Positions 1 through 6,776 of a stretch of DNA of 36,289 bases are shown piece after piece; positions within the stretch are counted from its first letter, which is position 1, and every line of letters starts with the position of its first letter. The stretch comes from an uncultured Pelagibacteraceae bacterium (GTDB lineage: Bacteria; Pseudomonadota; Alphaproteobacteria; Pelagibacterales; Pelagibacteraceae): contig CACKXQ010000009.1 of the NCBI GenBank assembly GCA_902604245.1, positions 1-36,289 of the forward strand. Direction: 5' to 3'. The notes below the pieces were generated by a model. That model was not told the DNA's origin. It did no database searches and saw only the letters and a program-made list of their open reading frames with translations. Both the position numbers and the translations under genes were made by a program.

Positions 1-1
1 C

Positions 2-118
2 TTTATTTTCTCATTTTCATTGCTTTGGAACATTAATTTTTCAGATATAAAATCATTTTCTTGGATTATAGGATTTGTCGTTTCGTTTTTTATATATTAT
101 CTTCTAAATGAAAAATAA
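2..118 (+). CDS. C-terminal end of a membrane protein (possible permease), partial
   Basis: An open frame enters from the left edge and ends at TAA 116-118, giving 38 residues. It holds one clear hydrophobic helix (SWIIGFVVSFFIYYLL) followed by a short polar tail, NEK. This resembles the last membrane segment of an NCS1-type (cytosine/purine) permease, but 38 residues cannot prove the family. The next gene starts 2 nt after the stop, so the two are probably co-transcribed and the transporter may supply the dehydrogenase's substrate. The membrane-protein call is firm; the permease call is inference. Confidence 0.55.
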   Translation, partial: FIFSFSLLWNINFSDIKSFSWIIGFVVSFFIYYLLNEK

Positions 119-120
119 TT

Positions 121-1125
121 ATGAAGGCATTAGTTTACACAGGCGTTGAAGAACTGATCTATAGAGATGAAAAAGATCCAGTTGAGACAAGTGGAGAGAG
201 TATATTAAAGGTCCATGCATCTGGCATATGTGGTTCAGATATGCATGCATATCACGGCAAAGATGAGAGAAGAATTGCTCCACTAATAATTGGTCATGAA
301 GTGAGTGGTGTAATTCAAAATGGTAAATTCCAAGGAAAAAATGCTGTTTTGAATCCATTAATTACTTGCGGAAAGTGTGAATATTGCACAAGTGGAAGAG
401 AGCATTTGTGTCCACACAGAGTTCTTCTAGGTATGAACAGACCATACGAGAGACAGGGAGTCTTTGCTGAATTAGTCTCTTCTCCTAATCAAAATATTTA
501 TGAGATTCCAGATCATCTAAATCTTAATGAAGCGGCTATAGCAGAACCAACAGCAGTTGCTTTGCATGCTGTCTTAATGGGAGAAAGTTCGCTTATGAAA
601 CCTTTATCTGAATGTAGAACTTTAGTTCAAGGTGCTGGAGCAATTGGATTATTGTGCTCTTTAATATTATCTAAAATTAAAGGAAATACAAATATTGTTA
701 TGTCTGATCCAAATAATTTGAGACTAACAAAATGTTCAAATTATTTCGAGGGAAAATTTGTTAATCCATCAGACAAAGAAATACAAAATGATAGTTTTGA
801 TATTGTATTTGATACAGTAGGCTTAGAAGTTTCAAGACAACAATCGATCTCGGTTATTAAACCTGGTGGAACCATAATACATATTGGGTTAACTCAGCCA
901 GCTGGGCAGTTCAATTTTAGAAAAGCAACTTTACAAGAAGTCACCTTTATTGGGACTTATTGTTATACTAATAAAGACTTTGAAAACACAATCAAAATTC
1001 TAGCAGATAAGAAAATTGGTGAATTAGACTGGATTGAGTATAGAGAGTTAAAGAAAGGTGCAGAAGCCTTCAAACAAATTCATGATGGAAGTTGTTCATC
1101 ACCAAAAATTGTTCTGTTACCTTAG
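121..1125 (+). CDS. Zinc-dependent medium-chain alcohol/polyol dehydrogenase
   Basis: This is a 334-residue member of the medium-chain dehydrogenase/reductase superfamily, cytoplasmic and NAD(P)-dependent. Catalytic zinc ligands are visible as C37 (GICGSD), H59-E60 (GHEVSG) and E142 (AEPTAVALHA). The structural zinc lobe has C83, C86, C89 and C97. The Rossmann glycine motif GAGAIG lies at 171-176. Length is slightly below the usual 340-350. It resembles the threonine/sorbitol/galactitol dehydrogenase branch, but the substrate cannot be read from the sequence. The start lies 2 nt after the stop of a membrane protein, suggesting an uptake-and-oxidation pair. Confidence 0.85.
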   Translation: MKALVYTGVEELIYRDEKDPVETSGESILKVHASGICGSDMHAYHGKDERRIAPLIIGHEVSGVIQNGKFQGKNAVLNPLITCGKCEYCTSGREHLCPHRVLLGMNRPYERQGVFAELVSSPNQNIYEIPDHLNLNEAAIAEPTAVALHAVLMGESSLMKPLSECRTLVQGAGAIGLLCSLILSKIKGNTNIVMSDPNNLRLTKCSNYFEGKFVNPSDKEIQNDSFDIVFDTVGLEVSRQQSISVIKPGGTIIHIGLTQPAGQFNFRKATLQEVTFIGTYCYTNKDFENTIKILADKKIGELDWIEYRELKKGAEAFKQIHDGSCSSPKIVLLP

Positions 1126-1170
1126 AGGCAAATTTTAAATTATAGTTGATAAATTGTTATATTTTATTAT

Positions 1171-1833
1171 ATGAGATCCGTGTTTAAAAAATTTATCAAA
1201 ATAATAGTAATTTATTTTTTACTTGTAACGTCAGTTACTGCTGAAGAGCTAATGGTTTTTAATTTCACTGAGGAGGAATTAAATTCATTAGATGTCAGAA
1301 AAGTAAGAGGAGCTGATGCAAAAACAGCGTATTCTATTGGAAATAATGAGAAAGGAAATTATTTAAAAGCAGTAGCAGAAAATGCAGCATCAGGAGTAGG
1401 CAAAGAAATAAAAATTAATTTAGACAAAACCCCTTTTATAAATATTACTTGGAAGATTGAAAAAGATCTTAAAGGCATAAAAGAGAATACAAAAAAAGGA
1501 CATGATTTTGCTGCTAGAGTTTTTGTAATCAAAAAAACTGGTGCAACCCCACTATCAAATAGAGCTATTAATTATGTTTTTTCAAGCAATTCTAATGTAG
1601 GTGAGACGTGGCCCAGCCCTTATACAAAAAAATCTATTGATCGTGTCTTGGCTTCAACAAAGTCAAATTTAAATGAATGGGTTACAGTAAAAGCTAATGT
1701 GAAGGAAGACTTTAAAAAATTTCATGATTTAGAAGTTAAAGAGCTTTCTGGAGTTGCAATTATGGTAGATACTGATAATTCAAAACTAACAGCAGTTAGT
1801 TATTATCAAAATATTTTTTTTTCCTCTGAGTAA
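1171..1833 (+). CDS. Secreted DUF3047 family protein
   Basis: The 220-residue protein begins with a typical Sec signal: basic MRSVFKKFIK, a hydrophobic core IIVIYFLLVTSV, then a likely cleavage after TAE or TA (about residue 24-25). The remainder matches what I know of DUF3047: a TWKIEKDL strand, a GHDFAARVFVI block, an INYVFSS...WPSPYT block and a C-terminal VAIMVDTDNS segment. A periplasmic location is expected. The family has no established biochemical role, although its beta-rich layout suggests a carbohydrate-binding or lipocalin-like fold (inference). It lies 45 nt after the dehydrogenase and ends 4 nt before a converging small membrane ORF. Confidence 0.75.
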   Translation: MRSVFKKFIKIIVIYFLLVTSVTAEELMVFNFTEEELNSLDVRKVRGADAKTAYSIGNNEKGNYLKAVAENAASGVGKEIKINLDKTPFINITWKIEKDLKGIKENTKKGHDFAARVFVIKKTGATPLSNRAINYVFSSNSNVGETWPSPYTKKSIDRVLASTKSNLNEWVTVKANVKEDFKKFHDLEVKELSGVAIMVDTDNSKLTAVSYYQNIFFSSE

Positions 1834-1837
1834 AAGT

Positions 1838-1975
1838 TTAATTAAGATACTTTTTTAAACCAAAACTTAATAAAGATAGTATTATTGCAGCCAAAACATC
1901 AAGAATTGGAGCAGCTTCAGGATATCCAAAATTCCATAATATTACTCCAATTAACCAAATTATATATATTTTCAT
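1838..1975 (-). CDS. Small single- or double-span membrane protein, 45 residues
   Basis: Reading the minus strand from ATG at 1975-1973 to TAA at 1840-1838 gives an uninterrupted 45-residue protein. It starts MKIYIIWLIGVILWNFGY, continues PEAAPILDVLAAIILSLLSF and ends GLKKYLN. There are two hydrophobic stretches split by a GYPEAAP turn, with a positive C-terminus, which suggests a small inner-membrane hairpin or single-span protein. It fits exactly between the DUF3047 stop (1833) and the ybgC start (2029) and explains an otherwise empty 195-nt gap. It shows the same amino-acid style as its neighbours, which supports real coding. The function is unknown. Confidence 0.65.
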   Translation of the reverse strand: MKIYIIWLIGVILWNFGYPEAAPILDVLAAIILSLLSFGLKKYLN

Positions 1976-2028
1976 GTCGTATTAATCATTACTATAAAAA
2001 ATATTTTCACTTTGATATCATTATTTTT

Positions 2029-2424
2029 ATGAAAAAATTTAAATCAAGTTTTAAAGTCTACTATGAAGATACAGATGCTGGTGGAGTAGTATATTACGCA
2101 AATTATTTAAAATTTATCGAGCGTGCAAGAACTGATGCCATGGTTTCTGTAGATTTTACAAATTCTAACATGAGAGAAAATTATGGAATATATATAATTG
2201 TCAAATCTTGTAATTTAAATTTTATAAAACCTTCAAGGTTAGAGGATAAACTTGATATTTTTTCTGAAATTGTAGAAGTAAAGAACGTATCAATTAAAAT
2301 GAAGCAAGATATTTATGTAAAAGATAATTTAATTTTAACTGCAGATGTTCATTTAGCTACGATTAATAAAGAGGGCAAACCAACCAAAATGCCTGAAAAA
2401 CTCAAAGAACAATTAACTAAATAG
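2029..2424 (+). CDS. ybgC: Acyl-CoA thioesterase, YbgC/FadM type (hotdog fold)
   Basis: This is a 131-residue cytoplasmic hotdog thioesterase. The signature near residues 11-37, YYEDTDAGGVVYYANYLKF, contains the 4-hydroxybenzoyl-CoA thioesterase/YbgC active site, with the catalytic Asp in EDTD and the long helix following. I chose ATG 2029 because the homologous N-terminus begins here (MKKFKSSFKVYYED). The frame remains open upstream to 1885, but that extension overlaps a convincing minus-strand small gene and has no family similarity. In Proteobacteria ybgC commonly heads the tol-pal cluster; here no tol genes follow. The 3' end overlaps the converging udg gene by 8 nt. Confidence 0.9.
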   Translation: MKKFKSSFKVYYEDTDAGGVVYYANYLKFIERARTDAMVSVDFTNSNMRENYGIYIIVKSCNLNFIKPSRLEDKLDIFSEIVEVKNVSIKMKQDIYVKDNLILTADVHLATINKEGKPTKMPEKLKEQLTK

Positions 2425-3091
2425 TATTTTTTACTTTAATAAATAAATCAGTCATTTTATTTACATCAATTCTGCCTGTATTTACATTTCTTGGACTTGG
2501 ATGATAAGAACCAACCAATAAAATATTATTTGGTAGTTTAAAGAATTTACTATGCCCAAATTTTATATTTGAATCAATTCTGTAATGTTTTTTGTAAAAT
2601 TGTATACATGCATCAAAAGCTATTTTCCCAAGTGCAACAACAATCTTTAAATTTTCTAAATATTCAATTTCTTTATTAAAATATTTAAAGCAAGTGTTTA
2701 GCTCTTTTTTTGTTGGTTTATCTCCAGGTGGTACACATTTTAACGCAGTAGTTATAAATATATCTCTCAATTTAAGTCCGTCATTTCTGTGGTCCGAATT
2801 TGGCTGGTTAGATAATTTTGCTTTATAAAGACATTTGTACAAAAAATCAGACGATCTATCTCCTGTAAAAACTCTACCGGTTCTATTGCCACCGTGTGCT
2901 GCTGGTGCTAAACCAACAAACAAAATTCTGGCTTTTGGGTCACCAAAGCCTGTTATTGGTTTTCCCCAATATTTTTCATTTATGTATTGTTTTCTTTTTT
3001 CTTTAGCTATCTTTTTTCTAAAACTCACCAATCTAGTACATTTTCTGCAGCTCACTATCAAATTTTCAAGTTTTTCAAAATCATTAGTCAT
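2417..3091 (-). CDS. Uracil-DNA glycosylase, family 5-like (UDGb type)
   Basis: A 224-residue base-excision repair enzyme that removes uracil and possibly other deaminated bases from DNA. Four cysteines placed as in Fe-S UDGs (C15, C18, C119, C134) likely bind a [4Fe-4S] cluster. The motif GLAPAAHGGNRTGRVFTGD (60-78) and the C-terminal HPSPRNVNTG (197-206) match the family 5 (UDGb) pattern rather than family 4, which has GEAPG. Family 5 enzymes lack the usual catalytic Asp/Asn of motif A and have broad specificity. Its 3' end overlaps ybgC tail-to-tail by 8 nt. The 49-nt gap to the next plus-strand gene must hold divergent promoters. Confidence 0.88.
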   Translation of the reverse strand: MTNDFEKLENLIVSCRKCTRLVSFRKKIAKEKRKQYINEKYWGKPITGFGDPKARILFVGLAPAAHGGNRTGRVFTGDRSSDFLYKCLYKAKLSNQPNSDHRNDGLKLRDIFITTALKCVPPGDKPTKKELNTCFKYFNKEIEYLENLKIVVALGKIAFDACIQFYKKHYRIDSNIKFGHSKFFKLPNNILLVGSYHPSPRNVNTGRIDVNKMTDLFIKVKNTI

Positions 3092-3140
3092 AATTATTAA
3101 TTTTTAATCTCTATGTCTTATACTATAATTAACTTAAATT

Positions 3141-3995
3141 ATGAATGTTGGTTTTATTGGTGTTGGCTATATGGGTTATGGGATAGCCAAAAATATTTTA
3201 ATAAATGGAAATAACCTATTTGTTATTGCAAACAAAAAAAGGGCACCGATAGACAAGATTGTAAGTGATGGTGCTATTGAGGTAAAATCTTACAATGAAC
3301 TTTGTAAAAAGAATTTAGATGCATTATTTCTTTGTGTAACAAATACACCAATCGCTCTTAGTATTGCTGAAAAAGTCTCAACTTTACTAAAAGACAATAC
3401 ATTAATTATTGATGTTACAACACACAACCAAAATGGATCTATTCAGATGGAACAGATTTTTTCAAAACAAAAAATTAACTACATAGAATGCCCCGTAATG
3501 GGAGGTCCCGTTCAAGCAGAAGAAGGTGTTTGTGGAGGTATTGTTGGAGCATCAAAGGAAAATTTTAAAAAATCTGAAGTTTATTTAAAAACTTTTTGTA
3601 AAGATTATTTCCATTTTGGAGAAGTGGGTAAAGGAGCAAAGTCAAAGTTACTAAATAATTTTTTGTCACTCGGTACCGCAACAAATGTTATTGAATTCAT
3701 CAAGAGCGCAAAAAAATTAGATATTGATTTAGAAAAACTTTTTGCAGTAGCAAAATTAGGATCTGGAAACTCAACAGCTTTAAATAGAATTTTTGATAAT
3801 GTGCTTAAAGACGATTATACTGGATTTAAATTTTCAACTTCCAATACTTTAAAAGATCTTACTTACATCCATGAAATGCTAAAAGATTTAGGTAATGCAG
3901 AAAAATTAGCAGATGTAAAGAAATCTTTTTACAAAAAAGCAGTAGAAGATGGTAATGGAGATTTATTTATAAGTGAACTAATACAAAAAGATTAA
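3141..3995 (+). CDS. NAD(P)-dependent beta-hydroxyacid dehydrogenase (3-hydroxyisobutyrate dehydrogenase family)
   Basis: A 284-residue enzyme with an N-terminal Rossmann domain (GFIGVGYMG, glycines 7, 9 and 12) and an all-alpha C-terminal domain. The substrate motif CPVMGGPVQAEEG (118-129) corresponds to the family's DAPVSGG block. The catalytic lysine is K169 in GKGAKSKLLNN, with N173 at the conserved +4 position. Residues after the dinucleotide site do not let me pick NAD or NADP. Candidate substrates are 3-hydroxyisobutyrate, tartronate semialdehyde/glycerate or succinic semialdehyde; none can be chosen from sequence. It stops directly against a converging small ORF with zero spacing. Confidence 0.85.
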   Translation: MNVGFIGVGYMGYGIAKNILINGNNLFVIANKKRAPIDKIVSDGAIEVKSYNELCKKNLDALFLCVTNTPIALSIAEKVSTLLKDNTLIIDVTTHNQNGSIQMEQIFSKQKINYIECPVMGGPVQAEEGVCGGIVGASKENFKKSEVYLKTFCKDYFHFGEVGKGAKSKLLNNFLSLGTATNVIEFIKSAKKLDIDLEKLFAVAKLGSGNSTALNRIFDNVLKDDYTGFKFSTSNTLKDLTYIHEMLKDLGNAEKLADVKKSFYKKAVEDGNGDLFISELIQKD

Positions 3996-4166
3996 TTATT
4001 CCTTTTTTTTATCAGCAAATACAATAGCTATAAGCAATAATGCTGTCCAAAACATTGCCGCTAAACTTTTTACAGCACTCGTTTCAGCACCCCACAAATC
4101 AAAAAAAAATGCTCCAATAAGAATTCCAATTATATAAATTATTACTACTAATCTAGTTTGAGTCAT
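3996..4166 (-). CDS. Small two-helix membrane protein, 56 residues
   Basis: On the minus strand ATG 4166-4164 to TAA 3998-3996 encodes 56 residues. The N-terminus MTQTR precedes a hydrophobic helix LVVIIYIIGILIGAFFF, a polar linker DLWGAETSAVKS and a second helix LAAMFWTALLLIAIVF, then the charged tail ADKKKE. A helical hairpin in the inner membrane is likely. The start overlaps the end of the upstream DUF1289 gene by 14 nt in another frame, so the two are probably translated together. Its stop abuts the stop of the converging dehydrogenase. I do not recognise a named family, and the function is unknown. Confidence 0.7.
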   Translation of the reverse strand: MTQTRLVVIIYIIGILIGAFFFDLWGAETSAVKSLAAMFWTALLLIAIVFADKKKE

Positions 4167-4410
4167 TTAGTTGCTTCTTTTTAAATAATGACATTCCATT
4201 ATTTTTTTTATGTTCATAAGATTCTTTGAAACTTTCTAGCTGCCATCCTTGCATTCTTTTCTGAATATCTTCTAAATTTTGTTCTTTCCACTCATCTTTG
4301 GTGTTCTGATCTTTCCAAATCTTCTTTTCATCATTGTCTCTTCCACAGCCATAACAATATCCAGTTACAGGATCCATTTTGCAAATGCTTATACAGGGTG
4401 AAACTATCAT
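4153..4410 (-). CDS. DUF1289 cysteine-rich small protein
   Basis: An 85-residue protein whose first 25 residues carry the DUF1289 pattern: SPCISICKMDPVTGYCYGCG, with C6, C10, C19 and C22 spaced as a probable zinc or Fe-S knuckle. The remainder is charged and probably helical. DUF1289 proteins are widespread in Proteobacteria and their function is not established. The gene is transcribed away from the tRNA-Leu/tig unit, so the 81-nt gap 4411-4491 serves as a divergent promoter region. It overlaps the downstream small membrane ORF by 14 nt. Confidence 0.85.
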   Translation of the reverse strand: MIVSPCISICKMDPVTGYCYGCGRDNDEKKIWKDQNTKDEWKEQNLEDIQKRMQGWQLESFKESYEHKKNNGMSLFKKKQLNDSN

Positions 4411-4449
4411 TTTTTTATATATTTATATCCTTTTACACTATTATTCTGA

Positions 4450-4478
4450 TTGGACAAATTAGATCAATACTATATAAA
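4450..4478 (+). promoter_or_regulatory. Sigma70-like promoter for tRNA-Leu and tig
   Basis: TTGGAC (4450-4455) and TATAAA (4473-4478) are separated by 17 nt, the preferred housekeeping spacing. The predicted start of transcription, about 4485, lies 5-8 nt before the first base of tRNA-Leu. This is the best-formed promoter I see in the window. Confidence 0.6.
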
Positions 4479-4491
4479 ACAGCATAAATTT

Positions 4492-4576
4492 GGGCGAGTG
4501 GCGGAATTGGTAGACGCGTTGGTCTTAGGAACCAATAGTGCAAGCTGTGAAGGTTCGAGTCCTTTCTCGCCTACCA
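4492..4576 (+). tRNA. tRNA-Leu (anticodon UAG)
   Basis: An 85-nt class II tRNA with a long variable arm. The acceptor strand GGGCGAG (4492-4498) pairs with CTCGCCT (4566-4572), so the first pair is a G-U wobble. The D-arm has the Leu-type sequence AATTGGTAGAC. The anticodon stem TTGGT/ACCAA encloses the loop CTTAGGA, giving anticodon TAG. The T-loop is TTCGAGT. The discriminator A73 and a genome-encoded CCA (4574-4576) are present. Trigger factor begins 10 nt later. Confidence 0.95.
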
Positions 4577-4586
4577 TTAATAGATT

Positions 4587-6044
4587 ATGAAAGTAACAAT
4601 AGAAAATAAAAAAGGTTTAGAAAAAGATCTTAAAGTATTTATAGATAAAAAAACAATCTCAGGCTTTATGGATGAGAAATATGAAGAAATAAGAAAAGAC
4701 GTTGTCATAAAAGGTTTCAGACCTGGCAAGGTTCCTACCGAAATATTAAAAAGACAATTTGGTAAAGCTGTTTATGGTGAGGTAATTGATAAGTTGCTAA
4801 AAGATACGACAACAAAAGCTCTAGAAGAAAATAAAATCAAACCAGCTGGACAACCAAAAATAGATTTAAAGTCTTTTGGTGAAGGTAAAGATTTAGAATA
4901 CATCATTTCAGTTACCGAACTGCCAGAGGTTTCTGCAAAAGGACTAAGCTCAATTAAAGTAGATGAGTATGTTGTAAAAATTGATCCAAAAGAAACAGAT
5001 AAAAGAATTAATGAAATTGCAAAAAATCAGAATAATTTCAAGGATGCAGAAACAAATTATAGCTCAAAAATTAATGATCTTGTAATTTTTGATTATAAAG
5101 GAACTATTGACGGCAAAGAATTTAAGGGTAACGAAGGTAAAAATACCCAATTGGTTCTTGGAAAAGATTTATTTATAAAAGGTTTTGATAAACAATTAGA
5201 AGGCGTTAAATCAGGTGATACAAAAAATGTACAAGTAAATCTGCCTGAAAATTTTCCTGAAAAAGAACTTATTAATAAAATTGCTGTGTTTGAATGCAAG
5301 GTTACAGCAGTAAGAATTCCAGAAGAGGTAAAAATTAATGATGATTTTGCTAAAAATATGGGTGCAAAAGATTTAGCAAATTTAAAAGAACTTATTTCAA
5401 AACAAATTAATGATGAATATAAAAATTCATTAGCCATGATTACAAAGAAAAGTATTCTTGAGCAAATAGAGAAAGAAAAATTAGACCAATTACCTGATAA
5501 TTTAATTGAACAGGAAGTTAAAATATTATCTCAAGGAATGAAGGAAGATGAAGTTAAAAAGAACCAAAAATCATTACAGGAACAAGCTAAAAAAAGAATT
5601 AAAACTGGATTAATCTTAAATGCTTTTGGTGAGGAAAATAAAATTAATGTGTCCCAGGAAGAAATTAATGTAGAAATACAAAAACAATTTAGAATGATGC
5701 CAGGTCAAGAGAAGATTGTTAAAGACTATTATGAACAAAATCCAGCAGCTATAGATAGTTTAAGAGGACAAATTTACGAAGAAAAAATAATTGAAGAAAT
5801 TAAGAAAAAAGCAAAAACTACTAAAAAAGAAATCACCAAAGAAGAAGCTGAGAAAATTCTAAAACAAGAAAACGAAAATAACATTAAAGAACAAGCTAAA
5901 CTGTCTAAAAAAGATGATCATGAAAAAAATAAGAAAAAAATAGATCATAAAAAAAAAGAGGTAAAAACAAAATCGAAAGAAACTAAAAAAACTAAAACTC
6001 CCGTATCAAAACCAAAAAAAGTAAAAAAGGTTAGCAAAAAGTAA
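4587..6044 (+). CDS. tig: Trigger factor, ribosome-bound chaperone and prolyl isomerase
   Basis: A 485-residue chaperone that docks at the ribosomal exit tunnel and shelters nascent chains. The ribosome-binding signature GFRPGKVP is near residues 44-51. The FKBP-like prolyl isomerase domain spans roughly 155-240 ([16 protein letters not shown] onward, with LPENFPE). A helical SurA-like arm domain follows to about 405. The last 75-80 residues are an unusual Lys-rich tail with repeated KKT/KKK runs, making it longer than the usual 430-450 residues. The ATG lies 10 nt after the CCA of tRNA-Leu with no recognisable Shine-Dalgarno, so processing of the tRNA would leave an almost leaderless message. 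clpP follows after 32 nt. Confidence 0.95.
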   Translation: MKVTIENKKGLEKDLKVFIDKKTISGFMDEKYEEIRKDVVIKGFRPGKVPTEILKRQFGKAVYGEVIDKLLKDTTTKALEENKIKPAGQPKIDLKSFGEGKDLEYIISVTELPEVSAKGLSSIKVDEYVVKIDPKETDKRINEIAKNQNNFKDAETNYSSKINDLVIFDYKGTIDGKEFKGNEGKNTQLVLGKDLFIKGFDKQLEGVKSGDTKNVQVNLPENFPEKELINKIAVFECKVTAVRIPEEVKINDDFAKNMGAKDLANLKELISKQINDEYKNSLAMITKKSILEQIEKEKLDQLPDNLIEQEVKILSQGMKEDEVKKNQKSLQEQAKKRIKTGLILNAFGEENKINVSQEEINVEIQKQFRMMPGQEKIVKDYYEQNPAAIDSLRGQIYEEKIIEEIKKKAKTTKKEITKEEAEKILKQENENNIKEQAKLSKKDDHEKNKKKIDHKKKEVKTKSKETKKTKTPVSKPKKVKKVSKK

Positions 6045-6076
6045 TCACAAGTTGTATAAGAATAGTCGAATCGATT

Positions 6077-6688
6077 ATGTCTATTAAAATTCCAGAACAA
6101 TTAAACACCCTTATCCCTATGGTTGTTGAACAATCAAGTAGAGGAGAAAGGGCATATGACATTTATTCTAGACTCTTAAAAGAGAGAATTGTATTTGTAG
6201 TTGGTCCCATAAATGATGCAGTTGCATCATTAGTTACTGCGCAATTATTATTTTTAGAATCAGAAGATCCTAAGAAAGAAATTTCTTTATATATAAATAG
6301 TCCTGGTGGACTTGTAACAGCTGGACTTGGTATTTATGATACAATGCAATATATCAAACCAGAAATAAGTACTTTGTGCATAGGTCAAGCGGCAAGCATG
6401 GGTTCATTTTTACTTGCAGCTGGCGCTAAAGGAAAAAGATTTTCATTGCCAAATTCTAGAATAATGGTTCATCAACCTTCTGCTGGTTTTCAAGGACAAG
6501 CGACAGATATTGAAATTCACGCTAATGAAGTTTTATCTTTAAAGAAAAGATTAAATGAAATTTACTCAAAACATACTGGAAAATCAGTTGATGAAATTAA
6601 ATCAGCATTAGAGAGAGATAACTTTATGACTCCTGATAATGCAAAAAGTTTCGGTCTTATAGATAAAGTGGTAGAAAAAAGAGAATAG
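6077..6688 (+). CDS. clpP: ATP-dependent Clp protease proteolytic subunit
   Basis: A 203-residue serine protease that forms the barrel degrading substrates fed by ClpX (and ClpA where present). The catalytic triad is visible: S107 in [10 protein letters not shown]132 in MVHQPSAG and D181 in ERDNFM. The handle-region motif INSPGG (73-78) is present. Length is normal for the family, with a short N-terminal extension of the kind removed by autoprocessing. It lies between tig and clpX, the standard proteobacterial order. It starts 32 nt after tig, so it probably shares the tig transcript. Confidence 0.97.
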   Translation: MSIKIPEQLNTLIPMVVEQSSRGERAYDIYSRLLKERIVFVVGPINDAVASLVTAQLLFLESEDPKKEISLYINSPGGLVTAGLGIYDTMQYIKPEISTLCIGQAASMGSFLLAAGAKGKRFSLPNSRIMVHQPSAGFQGQATDIEIHANEVLSLKKRLNEIYSKHTGKSVDEIKSALERDNFMTPDNAKSFGLIDKVVEKRE

Positions 6689-6776
6689 GTCACAATATAT
6701 AGTTTGTCCACAACCTCTACTTGATTACTTTGCATGATATGTATTAAAGTATAAAAATTGATTCGAATAAAAATTT

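Noticed and set aside
1885..2028. Possible 48-residue N-terminal extension of YbgC
   Set aside because: No family similarity, it overlaps the convincing minus-strand 45-residue ORF, and the YbgC N-terminus aligns at ATG 2029.
3121..3140. TATAAT at 3124-3129 as promoter of the beta-hydroxyacid dehydrogenase
   Set aside because: No -35 partner, and it lies only 11 nt from the start codon; possible leaderless start but unsupported.
6721..6756. Promoter for clpX (TTGATT with TATTAA or TATAAA)
   Set aside because: The hexamers do not have an acceptable 16-18 nt spacing; a start site may exist but I cannot place it.
6064..6770. Shared TCGAATC near the clpP and clpX starts (GAATCGATT at 6067-6075 and ATTCGAAT at 6761-6768)
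   Set aside because: Only 7 bases in common and in opposite orientation; not enough for an operator call.
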